This document shows positions 47,225 to 58,950 of a DNA stretch of 64,000 bases, one piece after another. A model generated the notes under the pieces. The model was not told where the DNA came from. It made no database searches and worked only from the letters and a program-made list of their open reading frames with translations. The stretch lies in assembly GCA_023053685.1 (NCBI GenBank), contig JALIGW010000003.1:48945996-49009995 (forward strand). The letters are read 5' to 3'. Numbering within the stretch: the stretch's first letter is position 1; the number at the start of each line of letters is the position of its first letter. This DNA comes from Diadophis punctatus similis (Eukaryota; Chordata; Lepidosauria; Squamata; Dipsadidae). The position numbers and the translations under genes were made by a program.

Positions 47225-48840
47225 TGGATTATATGAACAGAACAGAATAGAATGTTTGCAAGGGACTTTGGAGGTCTTCTAGTCGAACTCCTGCTCAAGC
47301 AGATGACCTTATACCATTTAAGACAACCACTTTGTAAAAACCTCCAGTGATGGAGCACCCACAACTTTTGGAGGCAAGCCATTCCACTGGTTTATTGTTC
47401 TCAGTGTTATTTCTGGGTTGGATCTCTCCTTTATAAGTTTCTATCTGTTGCTTCTTGTCCTGCCTTCAGGTGCTTTTTAGAACAAGTTGACCCCCCCCCC
47501 TTTTCTTTATGGCGGCCCCTTAGAAATTGGATCTACTGTATCATGTCATTCCTGGTCCTTCTCTTCATTAAATTAGACATTATTTATTTGTTTGTTTGTT
47601 TTTGTCAAGTACGTATTGGTGATATACATAGATATAACATTGTTTACATACATAAGATGGGTACTAATAAAAGGGAACATTAGGACAGGGACGCTAGGCA
47701 CGCTGGTGCACTTATGCACGCCCCTTACTGACCTCTTAGGAATCGGGTGAGGTCAACAGTGGACAGTCTAAGGGTAAAGTTTTGGGGGTTTGGTGACGAA
47801 ACCACAGAGTCAGGTAGTGAGTTCCAGGCATTAACCACTCTGTTGCTAAAGTTGTATTTTCTACAGTCAAGTTTGGAGCGGTTCACTTTGACTTTGTATC
47901 TATTGTGTGCTCTTGTATTGTTGCAGTTGAAGCTGAAGTAGTCGTTGACAGGAAGGACGCTGTAGCAGATAATTTTATGAGCTACACTTAGGTCATGCCG
48001 AAGGCGACGTAGTTCTAAGCTTTCTAAGCCCAAGTCTGGTTGCGTAAGGTATTCTGTTGCGAGTAGAGGAGTGGAGGGCTCTTCTTGTAAAGTATCTCTG
48101 GACACTTTCTAATGTATTTATGTCCGATAAGCGGTGTGGGTTCCAGACAGATGAGCTGTATTCAAGGATTGGTCTGGCGAATGTTTTGTATGCTTTGGTT
48201 AGTAGTGTGATATTACCGGAGAAGAAGTTACGTACAATTAGGTTAACAACTCTTGAAGCCTTTTTGGCGATGTTGTTGCAGTGAGCTTTGGCACTTAGGT
48301 CATTTGATATGAGTATTCCAAGGTCTTTGACAGAGTGAGGGTCATCTGCAACGTCGTGTCTATTCAGCTTGTATTTGGTGTTCTAATTCTTTTTGCCAAT
48401 GTGTAGGACAGAGCATTTGTTGGTTGAGATTTGGAGTTTCCAGTCACTGGAACCATTCTTCATATGTTTTACCCTCCAGTCCCCTAATCATTTTTGTTGC
48501 TCTTTCCTGTAATCTTTCTAGAGTCTCAACATATTTTTTGTATTGTGGTGAACAAAACTGGGTGCAATATTCCAAGTGTGGCCTTACCAAGGCATTATAA
48601 AGTGGCACTAACACTTCATGTGATCTCTGTTAAGGCAGCCCAGGATTGTGTTGGCTTTTTTGGCAGCTGCAGCATGCTGCTGACTCATACTTAAGTGGTT
48701 ATCCACTAGAATTCCTAGATCCCTCTCACAGTTACTGCTATTGAGCCAGGTGTCACCTCTTCTATACCTACGCATTTGTTTTTTCTTGCCTGAGTGTGGC
48801 ATAAAGTGTATTTTTCTTTTTAATTTGTCAGTCTCGAAGG
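47225..48840 (-). mobile_element. CR1 LINE 3' portion split by another LINE
   Basis: The minus-strand CR1 C-terminal region is present in two parts, 47225 to about 47580 and about 48445-48840. The second part encodes [20 protein letters not shown] and [14 protein letters not shown]. The parts are contiguous in the uninterrupted copy at 59351-60120. The gap is filled by an L2-like LINE (47581-48445). Confidence 0.75.
47581..48445 (-). mobile_element. L2-like LINE 3' end nested in CR1
   Basis: Starts with a TTTG/TTTA-rich tail, then a minus-strand reading frame at 47725-48105 with LRRLRHDLSVAHKI, NRYKVKVNRSK and NFSNRVVNAWNSLPDSVV. This is the C-terminal signature of L2/CR1-group ORF2. The upstream frame continues with 'VKDLGILIS'-like and 'LEYSSSVWNP'-like motifs. 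A related piece lies at about 61740-62310. Confidence 0.7.
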
Positions 48841-49600
48841 CATTGGCAGGGTATGTGGAGAGATGAAGATCAGGTCAATCATTGACTTTGCTGGCTGATT
48901 AGACTGATGGCTAATATTGCCATGATCAAGGGAGGTGATAACCAACTGTTGGGCAACAATGTACTCTTGCTTATTTAAAGGAGACATGTTTATGATTTCT
49001 ATTTTAAAAGCCTTCTTTTAACCAAGTATTTTTTCTAAATATAGGCTAGTCTCAAATATTCCATCATTGGTATGGTATGATGACAGAGACAGTGATGGAT
49101 GAAACTTCTGGATCTATTTCAGTAAGGTTTTTAAATATCCATTTAATTATTTTAATTGCATTAAACCATGTTTTCTGTTACCTGAGAGACAGCAACAGTG
49201 TTGGCAGCATACGGAGGCAAGTCATATTTACACTCACAGCATTTCTTCTTAAGAGTAGAGACACTAGAGATAGATAATTCTGCATTGCCCAGAGCCTGCA
49301 ATACCAAGGGCAGGACATTGTTGATCATTACAGTGTAGTCAGCTAGCCATTCTGAGAGAGCCCCTACTATGATCTGGCTCTGTTAAAATGCCTGCTTATA
49401 GTGGAGCAGAAGCAGGCAAAATAGAGGGTAACTATTCTCTAAGTGTGTTCTCTTACTTTCTCAACCTAATTGACCATACTGGTTTGAGACAATGAAAGTT
49501 GCAGTTCAGATGTTCAGGAGTATGCTTTGTTGGTAAGTCTGGTTTAAGCCAGTCTAGTTATTCTTGGAGAAACACTTGGCAGCTTGAATATTTTCCTTTA
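48841..49600. other. Intergenic, nothing recognised
   Basis: No repeat border or exon evidence. Confidence 0.4.
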
Positions 49601-49607
49601 CCATTGT

Positions 49608-49608
<1 letters not shown>

Positions 49609-49649
<41 letters not shown>
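49609..49649. repeat. (TG)n microsatellite
   Basis: TG dinucleotide run of about 20 units. Confidence 0.95.
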
Positions 49650-49650
<1 letters not shown>

Positions 49651-49767
49651 TTGATTCATCTTCTTGCCTTCATCTATTCAGTTGAATTTACCATATTTTA
49701 ATTATCCCTTTTATTGTCATTTGGGGATTTGCTGAGCAGAATGTGGAGTCTTCTCTAGAAAGTACTC

Positions 49768-50099
49768 CAGGGGTGAAATCTTCCCGGTTCGCCCGGGCCA
49801 GTCCTTCGGCATATAGCCGATGGAACTGGCGGCGGTAGCGGCGCGGAGCTTCTCCTGCCCGCTTTCCCGGCCCGGCTGAACACAATCACCGCTTTCCCGG
49901 CCCGGCTGACCACAATCATTCAGGTTATTTTTCCCTCTGTGCATGCGCGCGCATGCACAGAGGGAAAAATAACCCGAATGGCGGCGTTCAGCCGGGCCGG
50001 GAAAGCGGGCGGGAGAAGCTCCGCGCCGCGACCGCCACCAGTTCCATCGGCTATACGCCGAAGGACGGGCCAGGGCGAACCGGGAGGATTTCACCCCTG
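49768..50099. mobile_element. hAT-like foldback element, 332 bp
   Basis: Begins CAGGGGTGAAATCTTCCCGG and ends GAGGATTTCACCCCTG. Long GC-rich arms are reverse complements, centred on TGCATGCGCGCGCATGCA near 49948. The flanks AAGTACTC (49760-49767 and 50100-50107) are identical. It contains a short internal duplication of 'ccgctttcccggcccggctga'-type sequence at about 49858-49912. Confidence 0.93.
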
Positions 50100-50107
50100 A
50101 AGTACTC

Positions 50108-52342
50108 CTAAGTCATGTTTGTAGTAAAATATCATAATCAGCATTCACTGAATTAAAAAAAAACCTCTCCCAAACTTATAAAAGCATATGAAAGAACATT
50201 ACCTAGGCCACTATTAAGTTTCAAAAGCTACCTGGATAAAGTTTTCTTAGTTTTGCAAAATGTCAATACTGAGAAGGCCAGGTACATGTTTAAGGTGTGG
50301 AAGGCAAGGTGTTCCAAAGCATTAGAGGTAGAATAAGACCTGCCTAATTATTAATATCTCCCTTATTTCTTGAGGACAAAGATCTTGAGCAGATCCTCTG
50401 TACATCACCTGCTAGGATGGCAAAATTATTTTGGAGGACACATATCCTGATAAAGATTAGAGCTGCACCATAAATGGCTGTGCAGCTAATAAACGGCAAC
50501 TAAAATGGGCAAATATTTTTTCCTCCTTATCACTGTGAACTTGATAAGATTGGTTGAAATTCTTACTTCCTGGGTGTCTCTGCCCCAGACTCTGGCAGAT
50601 TGTTAACTGATCAGGCAAAGTCTTGGCTTATTACTTGCGGAAGAGCCTGTACTCATTTTATACTCATTTCCTTTTAAGGCCTTAGCTTTGGATGTTTTTC
50701 TTAGAAATACACTTGATGTATTTCTATAGATGAATTCCATTAGCAACAAGATAGATAAGAAAATGTAACTAATCTCTTTGCTCATTGATTCATCTTCTTG
50801 CCTTCATCTATTCAGTTAAATTTACTTCAATTATCCCCTTTATTGTCATTTGGAGATTTGCTAGGTAGAATGTGTGGTCTTCTTTAGAAAGTACTCCTAA
50901 AAATACCAGTGTAAAGCTAGAAAGAGCCACTGGATGAAACAAAGTCGTATGTAAGTATGAATACTAGCTATAAGAGTGCAATTAAATTTTGAAGTAATGT
51001 CTTGGCAGATGTTGGGAAGATACTTAGGAAGAATGTATCCTACTCCCTGAATCATAATGTGTGCATTATAGTACTAGAAAGTAATAGTAATATTCTGTTG
51101 CCTGGATAAGAAGCAAAAATGCCCCACCCACCATTTAATATATCATAGCACTGCCTGGAACTTAATGTGAAACTGGGAAATTACATTTCTATTGATTGCA
51201 CAACTTATGATCTACCAAACGGAATGTACCAGTCCACTTGCTATGTATACAATCTGTCAAATATCTGACAGTTCTTATTTATGGATATGTATGTAATATA
51301 TAAAGTGGTTTCCTGAACCTTACTAATTGCTATACATTGCTGATCACTTGTATTTGGCCAAAGGGGTTACCAACAGTACAAGTATAACCTATAGTCTAAA
51401 ACTAGAAAAATATACCAGATTAACTACAGACTTTTTTGAATGATATAAAGATAAGCAAATAGCTCAAGAAAGACTTTGAAGCTCTGACAATTGGTAGAAA
51501 TTGGTGCTCAATTTTTATTTCAGCCTCACTGTTCCCATCACACTGTCCTGACTAGCCAAGTGGAAAATGATTATGCCACTATGGGCTTCTCTGCAATTTT
51601 CTAGACTCCCCCCCACCCCACCCCAATGCAGGAACAAGCATGAGTTCTAAAATCTCTGATAAAAAAGGGTTATAAATTTGGAAGGTTGATAACTAAGGAA
51701 GTCTTAATTCCCTAATTTTTCTTTTACATTTTAAATTGTCTTAAGGAGTCCAGATAAGCTGCTCCCACTTCCTTTTCTGAAAAGAAAAGGTAAGTAACAG
51801 ATACCAATATATTTCATAGTCACTGATACTTTTGTAGTTGCTTAATGCTGTACTGTATCTCTCCTTAACAGGACAAGATGTGCTTAGTGGAGTTCTGCTA
51901 TGCACATACGTACATTTTTGCATTTTGGAATAATCAACTATTGCTGTATTCATCTTCAGTACATTACTTGCTGTATTAAGTTAACTGAATTAAGTTAAAA
52001 CTTATACATTCTTCAAAGTCCCTGGGTCAACTCTGCCACCAACGTTTGAACAATATAACAAACAACACATGTTTTGGCTCTTCTGCCTTAAAATAAACTC
52101 GAGCAATTTCACTTTCCTTCTATCAATGTCTTCTTCAGACTCTTGCTTTTGCTTATCATCATTTAGCTTATCAAAACCAGAACTGCCAGAGTTTTGGACA
52201 GCTTATTTGAAAGAATAGGGTTGTCATATTCAATCTTTCCTTCTGTAGTATGCTTTAGAACAATTAATAGTTGAGATGATATATCACAGAACATACATAC
52301 TGGAATAATCTGGATAAGAAGAGAACATTATTCATCATTAGT
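50108..52342. other. Intergenic, nothing recognised
   Basis: About 50785-50900 repeats the sequence around 49650-49770 ('cattgattcatcttcttgcc' versus 'gattgattcatcttcttgcc', then 'gtcatttgg', 'tttgctgag/taggtag' and 'agaaagtactcc'). That is a segmental duplication of about 115 bp without the hAT insertion. I support nothing else here. Confidence 0.5.
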
Positions 52343-52343
52343 A

Positions 52344-52672
52344 CGAGGGTGAGTCAAAACGTAATGCCATTTTCTTTAGGACAGGTATAATTACCAACAC
52401 AGGAACATGTAGCATACATCAAAATGAAGCTGGTCCTCTGTGGATCACATCCCTACTTCTCAACATAGTCACCGTTTCTCTCAATAGCAATGTTCCGCCT
52501 TTGAATGAGAGCATGTATCCCTGCCTCATAAAATTTTGTTGATTGTTCTTTGAGCCACTTCTTCACTGCAGTTTTCACTCCCTCGTCACTGGAATAATGT
52601 TTGCCTCTCAAACCCTCTTTCATGGGGCCGAAGAGATGATAGTCTGAAGGCGCTAAATCTGGTGAGATGGAG
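52344..52672 (-). pseudogene. Mariner transposase C-terminal fragment with one terminal repeat
   Basis: After TA, the end CGAGGGTGAGTCAAAACG is a typical mariner-type terminus. Minus-strand translation gives SPDLAPSDYHLFGPMKEGL, then HYSSDEGVKTAVKKWLKEQ and NGDYVEK followed by a stop. This is the end of a mariner transposase with the last catalytic Asp of the D,D34D motif in SPDLAPSD. It is truncated at about 52672, where other sequence begins. Confidence 0.85.
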
Positions 52673-52734
52673 GATTATGGAGGGGAACTCTGTGCCGCCA
52701 TGGCATTAGGCCACACCCATCTCGCTTCCCGGGT

Positions 52735-53490
52735 ATTGATGTTAGGCTGATTGATCTGTAGTTTCCTGGGTCGGTTTTTTTTCCTTTTTGAAGATGGGAA
52801 CCACATCAGCTCTTTTCCAGTCCTCTGGTAGTTTCCCGGTGTTCCGGGATTTTTGGAAGATGTGGTGCAGTGGTTCTGAGATGACATCTGCCAGCTCCTT
52901 TAGTACTCTGGGGTGTAATCCGTCCGGTCCTGGTGATTTGTATTCATCAAGTTCAGACAGGTGTTATCTTACTGGGTTTTTTTTGCTTATTTTAACTTTA
53001 GTTTCCAGTCTGTTTTTTGCAGTTATATTTCTGGTAGGTTGGGCTATAGTTTCTTTTTGTGTGAAGACCGATGCAAAGAATTAGTTAAGCAGCTCTGCTT
53101 TTTCTCTGTTGCCTGTTACTTCCTTGCCATCTTCTCTCTTTAGTGAACCAACTGTTTCCCTAATTTTTTTCTTGTTATTTATATGTTGGAAGAAACTTTT
53201 TTATTATCTTTGACTTTTGTTGCAAGTCTTTGTTCATTCTGGGCCTTCGCTTTCCTGACTTTGTCTTTGCAAATTCTGGCTATCTGCTGATGTTCTGCCT
53301 TAGTTATGTGTTCCTCTTTCCATTTTTTGTACTTGTCCTTTTTTCATTCAATTTGTCAGAGAGATCTTTGTGCAGCCATGCTGGTTTCTTCTTGGATTTC
53401 TTGTTTTTCTTTCTCATTGGTATTGTGCTGGTCTGGGCTTGTATGATCACTCTGCCTCAAATCCTCAAGTTACAATGTTTCCGCTCCTCC
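52735..53490 (-). pseudogene. CR1 LINE ORF2 fragment
   Basis: Minus-strand translation gives KPAWLHKDLSDKLNEK near 53380, then GPDGLHPRVLKELADVISEPL near 52900 and LPEDWKRADVVPIFKK near 52800, the CR1 RT start. Frames are interrupted. It ends near 52735 at a junction beside the mariner fragment. Confidence 0.8.
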
Positions 53491-53586
53491 ATTTAATCCA
53501 ATATTTGTACCTCCTTTTTAGGGTTCTCAAAAACTCACAGTTTGACTAATACAAAATAATATAATTGATTGAATTATTGATTATTG

Positions 53587-54020
53587 ATTAATGATATGGC
53601 CATAGGAGTATACTATAGACCACCCAATCAAGCAGAAAAAATGGATATCCTTTTTGCTAACCAACTAAGGAACACCAGAGGTGGGTTCTTTGCATCAGTC
53701 TTCACGCAAAAATAAACTATAGCCCAACCTACCAGAAATATAACTGCAAAAATAGCAATAGCAATAGCACTTTACTTATATACCGCTTCATAGTGCTTTC
53801 CAGCCCTCTCTAAGCGGTTTACAGAGTTCAGCATATTGCCCCCAACAATCTGGGTCCTCATTTTACCCACCTCGGAAGGATGGAAGGCTGAGTCAACCTT
53901 GAGCCTAGTGAGATTCGAACAGCTGGACTGCTGAACTAGCAATCAGCTGAAGGTCGCAATGCTGCTTTTAACCACTGCGCTATCTCAGCTCCTGGAAACT
54001 AAAGTTAAAATAAGCAGACT
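53587..54020 (+). pseudogene. CR1 LINE fragments split by a SINE
   Basis: Plus-strand AIGVYYRPPNQAEKMDILFA near 53600 is a CR1 endonuclease piece. A junction then leads to FFASVFTQK near 53695, which continues after the SINE with LETKVKISR at 53994-54020. There is an internal deletion between the first two pieces. Confidence 0.65.
53756..53996 (-). mobile_element. tRNA-derived SINE with (CTATTG)n tail, minus strand
   Basis: Reverse complement of the family at 22558-22805. The tail 'aatagcaatagcaatagc' is at the left and the tRNA-like head ('aaccactgcgctatctcagc') at the right. Confidence 0.85.
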
Positions 54021-54852
54021 TCCTGCAGTGATGTCAGCACGAGCGGGAGCGAAGAAACGGGCTCCGTTTCCCAAGCTCCTTTTTCTCCAGCCTGGAAGCC
54101 TTAAAAAGGCACTATCTGCCCCGGAGAGGCAGATAGAAAAAAGAGAAAATTCCAAGGACCTCTGGGAGAAAGGCAATCTCCCAGAGGTCTCAGGAATACT
54201 CCCTTGATTCCGGCTGGGAAGAAACCAGCCATTTTGGCAGGTTCAAAGTGCTGACAGCCGAAGAGAAGGAAGCGAAGATTAAGAAATCAACATAAAAACG
54301 TTGGCATGAGAAGAGAACCCCATTCTATTCAATTAATCTAGTAGGCAATCAATTAATCAACTAGATAATCGATGATACTGTGATCAATCTCAATCAATCA
54401 GTTACTAGTCACGCTAATCAGTTTATAGGTTAGTCAATAATCTATCCTTAAACCAATCAATTAGTTAATTAATCAGGTAGCCAATCAATTAGCTAATTAG
54501 TTAATTAATAAATGATTCAATCAATTATATTATTTTGTATTAGTCAAACTGTGAGTTTAACAATGTTATAAGTATTGAGGTAATGAAGCAGTATTGAAGG
54601 TCATCAAGGAGGGGGTTTCTTTTCTTGAGCCACGTGGTTTGTATTGCTTTAATGGCGGCTACCAGATGATCCACTGGGTGCAGGGAGATCAGGCCACACC
54701 AAAACAGGCTCTGCTGAAACACTCTGGAACACGTTGAAACATGCTGGAACAAGCTGGAACATGCTGAAATACTCTGAAGCACACTGGAAACTCTCTATAA
54801 CGTCCTCTGATGGGACACGCTGAAACAGGCGCTCCAACTATCTTTGTTGGGG

Positions 54853-54883
<31 letters not shown>

Positions 54884-55660
54884 GGATCAGGCCACACAGT
54901 GGCTCAGACGGATCAGATGATCTCAATCTCACCGGGTCAGTTGACATCATATGATCACAAACTCCACTGCCCCACCGGTCCCGGCCGCCGAGCTGTCCCT
55001 TCCGAGCGGTCGCTTCCGAGCGATCACTTTCGAGCCAACAGCAATTCCCTCTGAGCTCCGAGCTTCATGGAGCTTTGTGGCGATTCTTCCTAGGCTTGGA
55101 TGCGGTGGGTGATCCCCCCTGAGCTTTGCAGAGCTTCGTGGCAAACCTTTCAAGGTAGGGATGTGATGGTTTCTTCTTTCTTACATACTTTCTGGTCGAA
55201 TATGCAAGGCTTGATCTGGCTTCTCCTCTCTTTGCCAAGAAGTCAAATTATTCATATATATTATGAATATTATTATATGAATACTATATTATTCATATAT
55301 TCCGAGTTAAATTTTCAAATTAGACAGCATTATTTCTAAGTACCATTAATTGGTGAGGGGGAAAAAAACCAGTGACTGCTTCACCAGTTATCATATGGAC
55401 ATTAGTTACAGATTCTAGCTCCCAAACATGTCTTTCACCATAAGTATTTTTCTTCACCTGGGAAAATAACGTAGTCGGCTAAGATGAAACCAGATGGAGA
55501 TGGCTAATTTTCATTAGTCAAATTCTCCTATTCTGGCTCTGATTGCAAATCTGACTCTATATAACAGTCCTACAAATTTATGAGGTGATAGATAATTGCC
55601 TATTTCTAGTATTGTCTGACCACAAAACAGACCACAAATGCCATACACACACACATGATC
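54021..55660. other. Intergenic region with low-complexity and CpG-rich patches
   Basis: Contains an AATCAATT-rich stretch (about 54320-54540), a degenerate 11-12-bp repeat of 'tgaaacatgctggaa' type (about 54705-54790), a CA run (about 54850-54877) and a CpG-rich patch with 'cttccgagcg' repeats (about 54975-55050). No gene is supported. Confidence 0.5.
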
Positions 55661-56026
55661 CAGGGGTGGGTTCTAACTTAACTCGCTGCTGGTTCACTTC
55701 CTCCCGCGCCGTGTGGCCACACCTCATGCTTTGCGCATGCGCACATGCACAAAGCCGAAAAATTAAAAAAAATCCGCCCCAAAAGCCGAAAACAAGATGG
55801 CAACGCATGCGCAATGCTGGAAACTCGGCTTCTGCACATGCACAGAAGAAAAAAAATCGGTGAAAAATTTAAAAAATAAATAAATAAATTTAAAACAATA
55901 AAAAGAAGATGGTGGCGTCCATGGACCGGCACCAACAGAACCGGTTCCGTGACATCATCATGACATCACCAGCGGCTTGCTACCGGTTCGGTCGAACCTG
56001 TCTGAACCAGGAGGAACCCACCTCTG
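55661..56026. mobile_element. hAT-like element, CAGGGGTGGGTTC ends
   Basis: Begins CAGGGGTGGGTTCTAAC and ends GAACCCACCTCTG. The flanks ACATGATC and ATATAATC agree at 6 of 8 bases. The interior has 'gcgcatgcgcaca' motifs and an AT-rich middle. Confidence 0.75.
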
Positions 56027-56169
56027 ATATAATCAAATATATCAAAGTCAATTCAGAGCTATAGTATTATATTCTCTTAAGATCTGGCTTGATGGCTATT
56101 CAAGTTTTTACTTTTAAGTGGAGCAGAAATATCATCACATGGTCTAGGAATCACGTCATTAATCTCTTT

Positions 56170-56990
56170 TGCTTGTATGTGTTTATTACATTTTACACCA
56201 TCCATTTCACAATGGTTCTGGGTAGTTCACAGAATAAAAAACAAAAACACTCCAAACAATAAATAATACATAATACAATGATTTAAAAAAACCCCAAGCA
56301 ACAAGTGATGGTGCAAACTGGATAATAGCCAAAGCAAACCCATATTACCCAGAAGGGGGCTTCGGTCACCCTCACCAAAGGCCTAGGCAAAGAGTCAGGT
56401 CTTCAAATCTCTTTGAAATACCAACAGGCTGTGGGCCACCTGGATCTCAGGAGGAAATTCATTCCCAATGGCAGGCATTATGACAGAGAAGGTGCACTTC
56501 CGAGATCCTGATAGAATGAATTCTTTAATCAAAGCAACCTGAAATGCAGTAACCCTACTGGATTGAATTATCCAGGCAGATAATATTAGAGACAGGCCCC
56601 ATGCCATTTGGACTTCATAGCTAATGACTAGCACCTTGGATTGCCCCCAGAAGCATACTGACCACCAGTGCAGCTAGCAGAGCAGAGGTGTTCCATGGGC
56701 AATTATTGGGCATAGTCAGTTATGCCATCACTGCCTATGTTACTGCATTCTGGTCCTGGATCAGTTGGAGCTTCCAGGGCAGCTCTATGTAGAGGCATCG
56801 CAGTAGTCAAGCCATGCAACTGACTGATGGAAGAGACCCTCAATTTAGGAGAGGATGCAACTAGCATATTAAATGAAACTCTGCAAAGGCCTCCCCAGCT
56901 GCCACCTTTTCACTGAGCAAGAACTCTGTGTCCAGGAAACTCCCCACCCCCCAGTGGATTAGGTTTGCAGGGATCCTATTTCAAGATTTA
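56170..56990 (-). mobile_element. Old CR1/L3-type LINE 3' fragment
   Basis: Colinear at low identity with the 3' part of the LINE at 4846-5640. The shared order is a 'gttcacagaataaaa' UTR segment, then 'caggtcttcaaatctctttg', 'gcacttccgagatcctgata', 'cagctctatgtagaggcatcgcagtagtc'-like text and the following coding part, all with many indels. Confidence 0.6.
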
Positions 56991-57309
56991 CTGCATTACA
57001 CAAGCTGGTTTTATATAAAGCAAAGACACCTGAGAACATGTTACAGTGTTTCTAGAGACACCAAACACAAGCTAACAAATTACAATCTTGCTGCTCTCTG
57101 ACTTAACTATCCAGATAATTGTTTCCCTCACCTTTTGATGGAAGCAGGTCATGCCTTTATCAATGGCCTTTTTATTTCCTATCTTCCACACTTTATTTCC
57201 AAAGTGTGAACACACACTTATCCAACAGGAAAAGGTATGAGTAGCAGGATTACTTGAGCAACTGACCAGCTCAATGGGTTTTCAGATCTATTGGGCAGAG
57301 AGGATTTTA

Positions 57310-57600
57310 CAGTGGTGGGATTCAATTTTTTTTACTACTGGTTCTGTGGGCGTGGCTTGGTGGGCGTGGTTTGGTGGGCGTGGCAGGGGAAGGATGCTGT
57401 AAAATCTCCATTCCCTCCCCACTCCAGGGGAAAGTTACTGCAAAATCCCCATTTCCTCCCTATCAGCTGGGACTCAGGAGGCAGAGAATAGATGGGGGCG
57501 GGGCCAATCAGAGGTGGTATTTACTGGTTCTCCAAACTACTCACAATTTCTGCTACTGGCTCTACAGAACTGGTCAGAACCTGCTGAATCCCCACCTCTG
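57310..57600. mobile_element. hAT-like element, CAGTGGTGGGATTCA ends
   Basis: Begins CAGTGGTGGGATTCAA and ends TGAATCCCCACCTCTG. A possible duplication is GAGAGGAT (57298-57305) and GAGAGGAA (57601-57608), with 5 extra bases between the left copy and CAG. The interior has 'gggcgtgg' repeats. Confidence 0.65.
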
Positions 57601-57904
57601 GAGAGGAAGTCACATCAGGGGAAATCTGAGGACAGAACTGTGTGCTATATGGCCTACCTGCTGTCTCTTAGACTAACCTGTTACCTTCACATAGGATAGT
57701 TAATACTTTCTCATCACCAGCACTAGTTTTGCATTCAATGGCTATTTTTTAAAATTACATTTCTTCTTTTGGAAATGGGATGAGACTTGATGCCATTTTT
57801 TTCTTTGGCCTCACATAGATGTCTTAGCTTAGGCTTGACAGAGGTTGTTGAAAAAGGCTGTTACCTACACAAGATGATATTATTCAACTAACCAATAAAG
57901 GAGA

Positions 57905-57908
57905 ATAT

Positions 57909-57975
<67 letters not shown>

Positions 57976-58060
57976 TTTCATTTTTTTTTGTCGACAAGTG
58001 CAAGGAAACAGGACACATGAAAAAATGGTACAAATAAATGGATATAAAGAAGCACGTTCA
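57905..58060. repeat. (TTTA)n microsatellite with LINE 3' tail remnant
   Basis: A long TTTA tetranucleotide array (57907-57980) followed by 'gtcgacaagtgcaaggaaac', which resembles the 3' UTR of the L2-like LINE at 47581. The array probably grew from that tail. Confidence 0.8.
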
Positions 58061-58822
58061 TCAAAAAAACCAGCACTTTTCCTTTTTTTGCAAATAAAAA
58101 TATTGTTATCTTGCTGACGTGATAGTTATTTATAGTGAGGCACTTTCAAGGGGGTTGCAGATCTAAAGTCCAATTACTAGCAAGACATCCTGGTTAAAAT
58201 CATTTGATTAAGCACAAATAATTTGTTGAACTGGGGCAAAAAGTCTCAACTTATCACCAGATCTGATCAACTCTATGTTTAGGTCAGCTGCTTGCAGCAA
58301 GGCAGTATTTAATGACGGGTTGACTTTCTGAACTTAAAATAGAAAAAGATGGTGTTGATACTGAAGGGAGATAAAAACTCCTTCACAGTGTAAAACTAAA
58401 AAGAGTGCCTAAAGCAGCTGTGTTGAAGTTCTAGCAATACTATCTGAATATAATTGTCTTCTCTCCCAATTGGAATTCAGTTTGCATGTATCTTTTTATT
58501 TTCTAAATGCCCAAATTAATGAAAAGCAAAAATGCCTTTTATTTACTTGGCTATACCCCAGCTTTTGGCTTTTTAAAACATCTGATTCATTTATCTATGT
58601 CTTTGCTATGGCTTTTTGATTTTACATCTATTTTTAAAACAGCTATTATCACTATGATTTAATATTGTCATTTAATATTTTCTTTTAATTCTCTTAGATT
58701 CTATATTTCTATAACATAAAAAATATTCTGTTGACATTTATTCTGTGATCTTATCCATATCCGTTATGAAGCAAGTCCTGTTAAATGTCTATGGATGGAT
58801 TCTCAATCATTCAGGACCAGGT

Positions 58823-58950
58823 CATGGTTGTCCCAAAGGTGCTTTTTCAAGAGGCAACTGGACTTTCTTGGATGAGAAGCGAAACGTCTTCATAGAAAAA
58901 CAAGAAAGTCACATTGCCTCTTGAAAAAGCACCTTTGGGACAGGTCCTGT
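58823..58950. repeat. Foldback structure of about 125 bp
   Basis: 'gtcccaaaggtgctttttca' near 58829 and its exact inverse near 58940 are arms of about 28 bp. Shorter inner arms ('gactttcttg' and 'caagaaagtc') and a loop with 'gaagcgaaacgtcttc' lie between. The family is unknown to me. Confidence 0.7.

Larger units (their letters stand above)
53531..54558. repeat. Perfect 44-bp inverted repeat enclosing about 1 kb
   Basis: 53531-53574 and 54515-54558 are exact reverse complements, each beginning or ending AAACTCACAGTTTGACTAAT. The enclosed DNA holds a plus-strand CR1 fragment, a minus-strand SINE and an AATCAATT-rich stretch. Confidence 0.85.
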
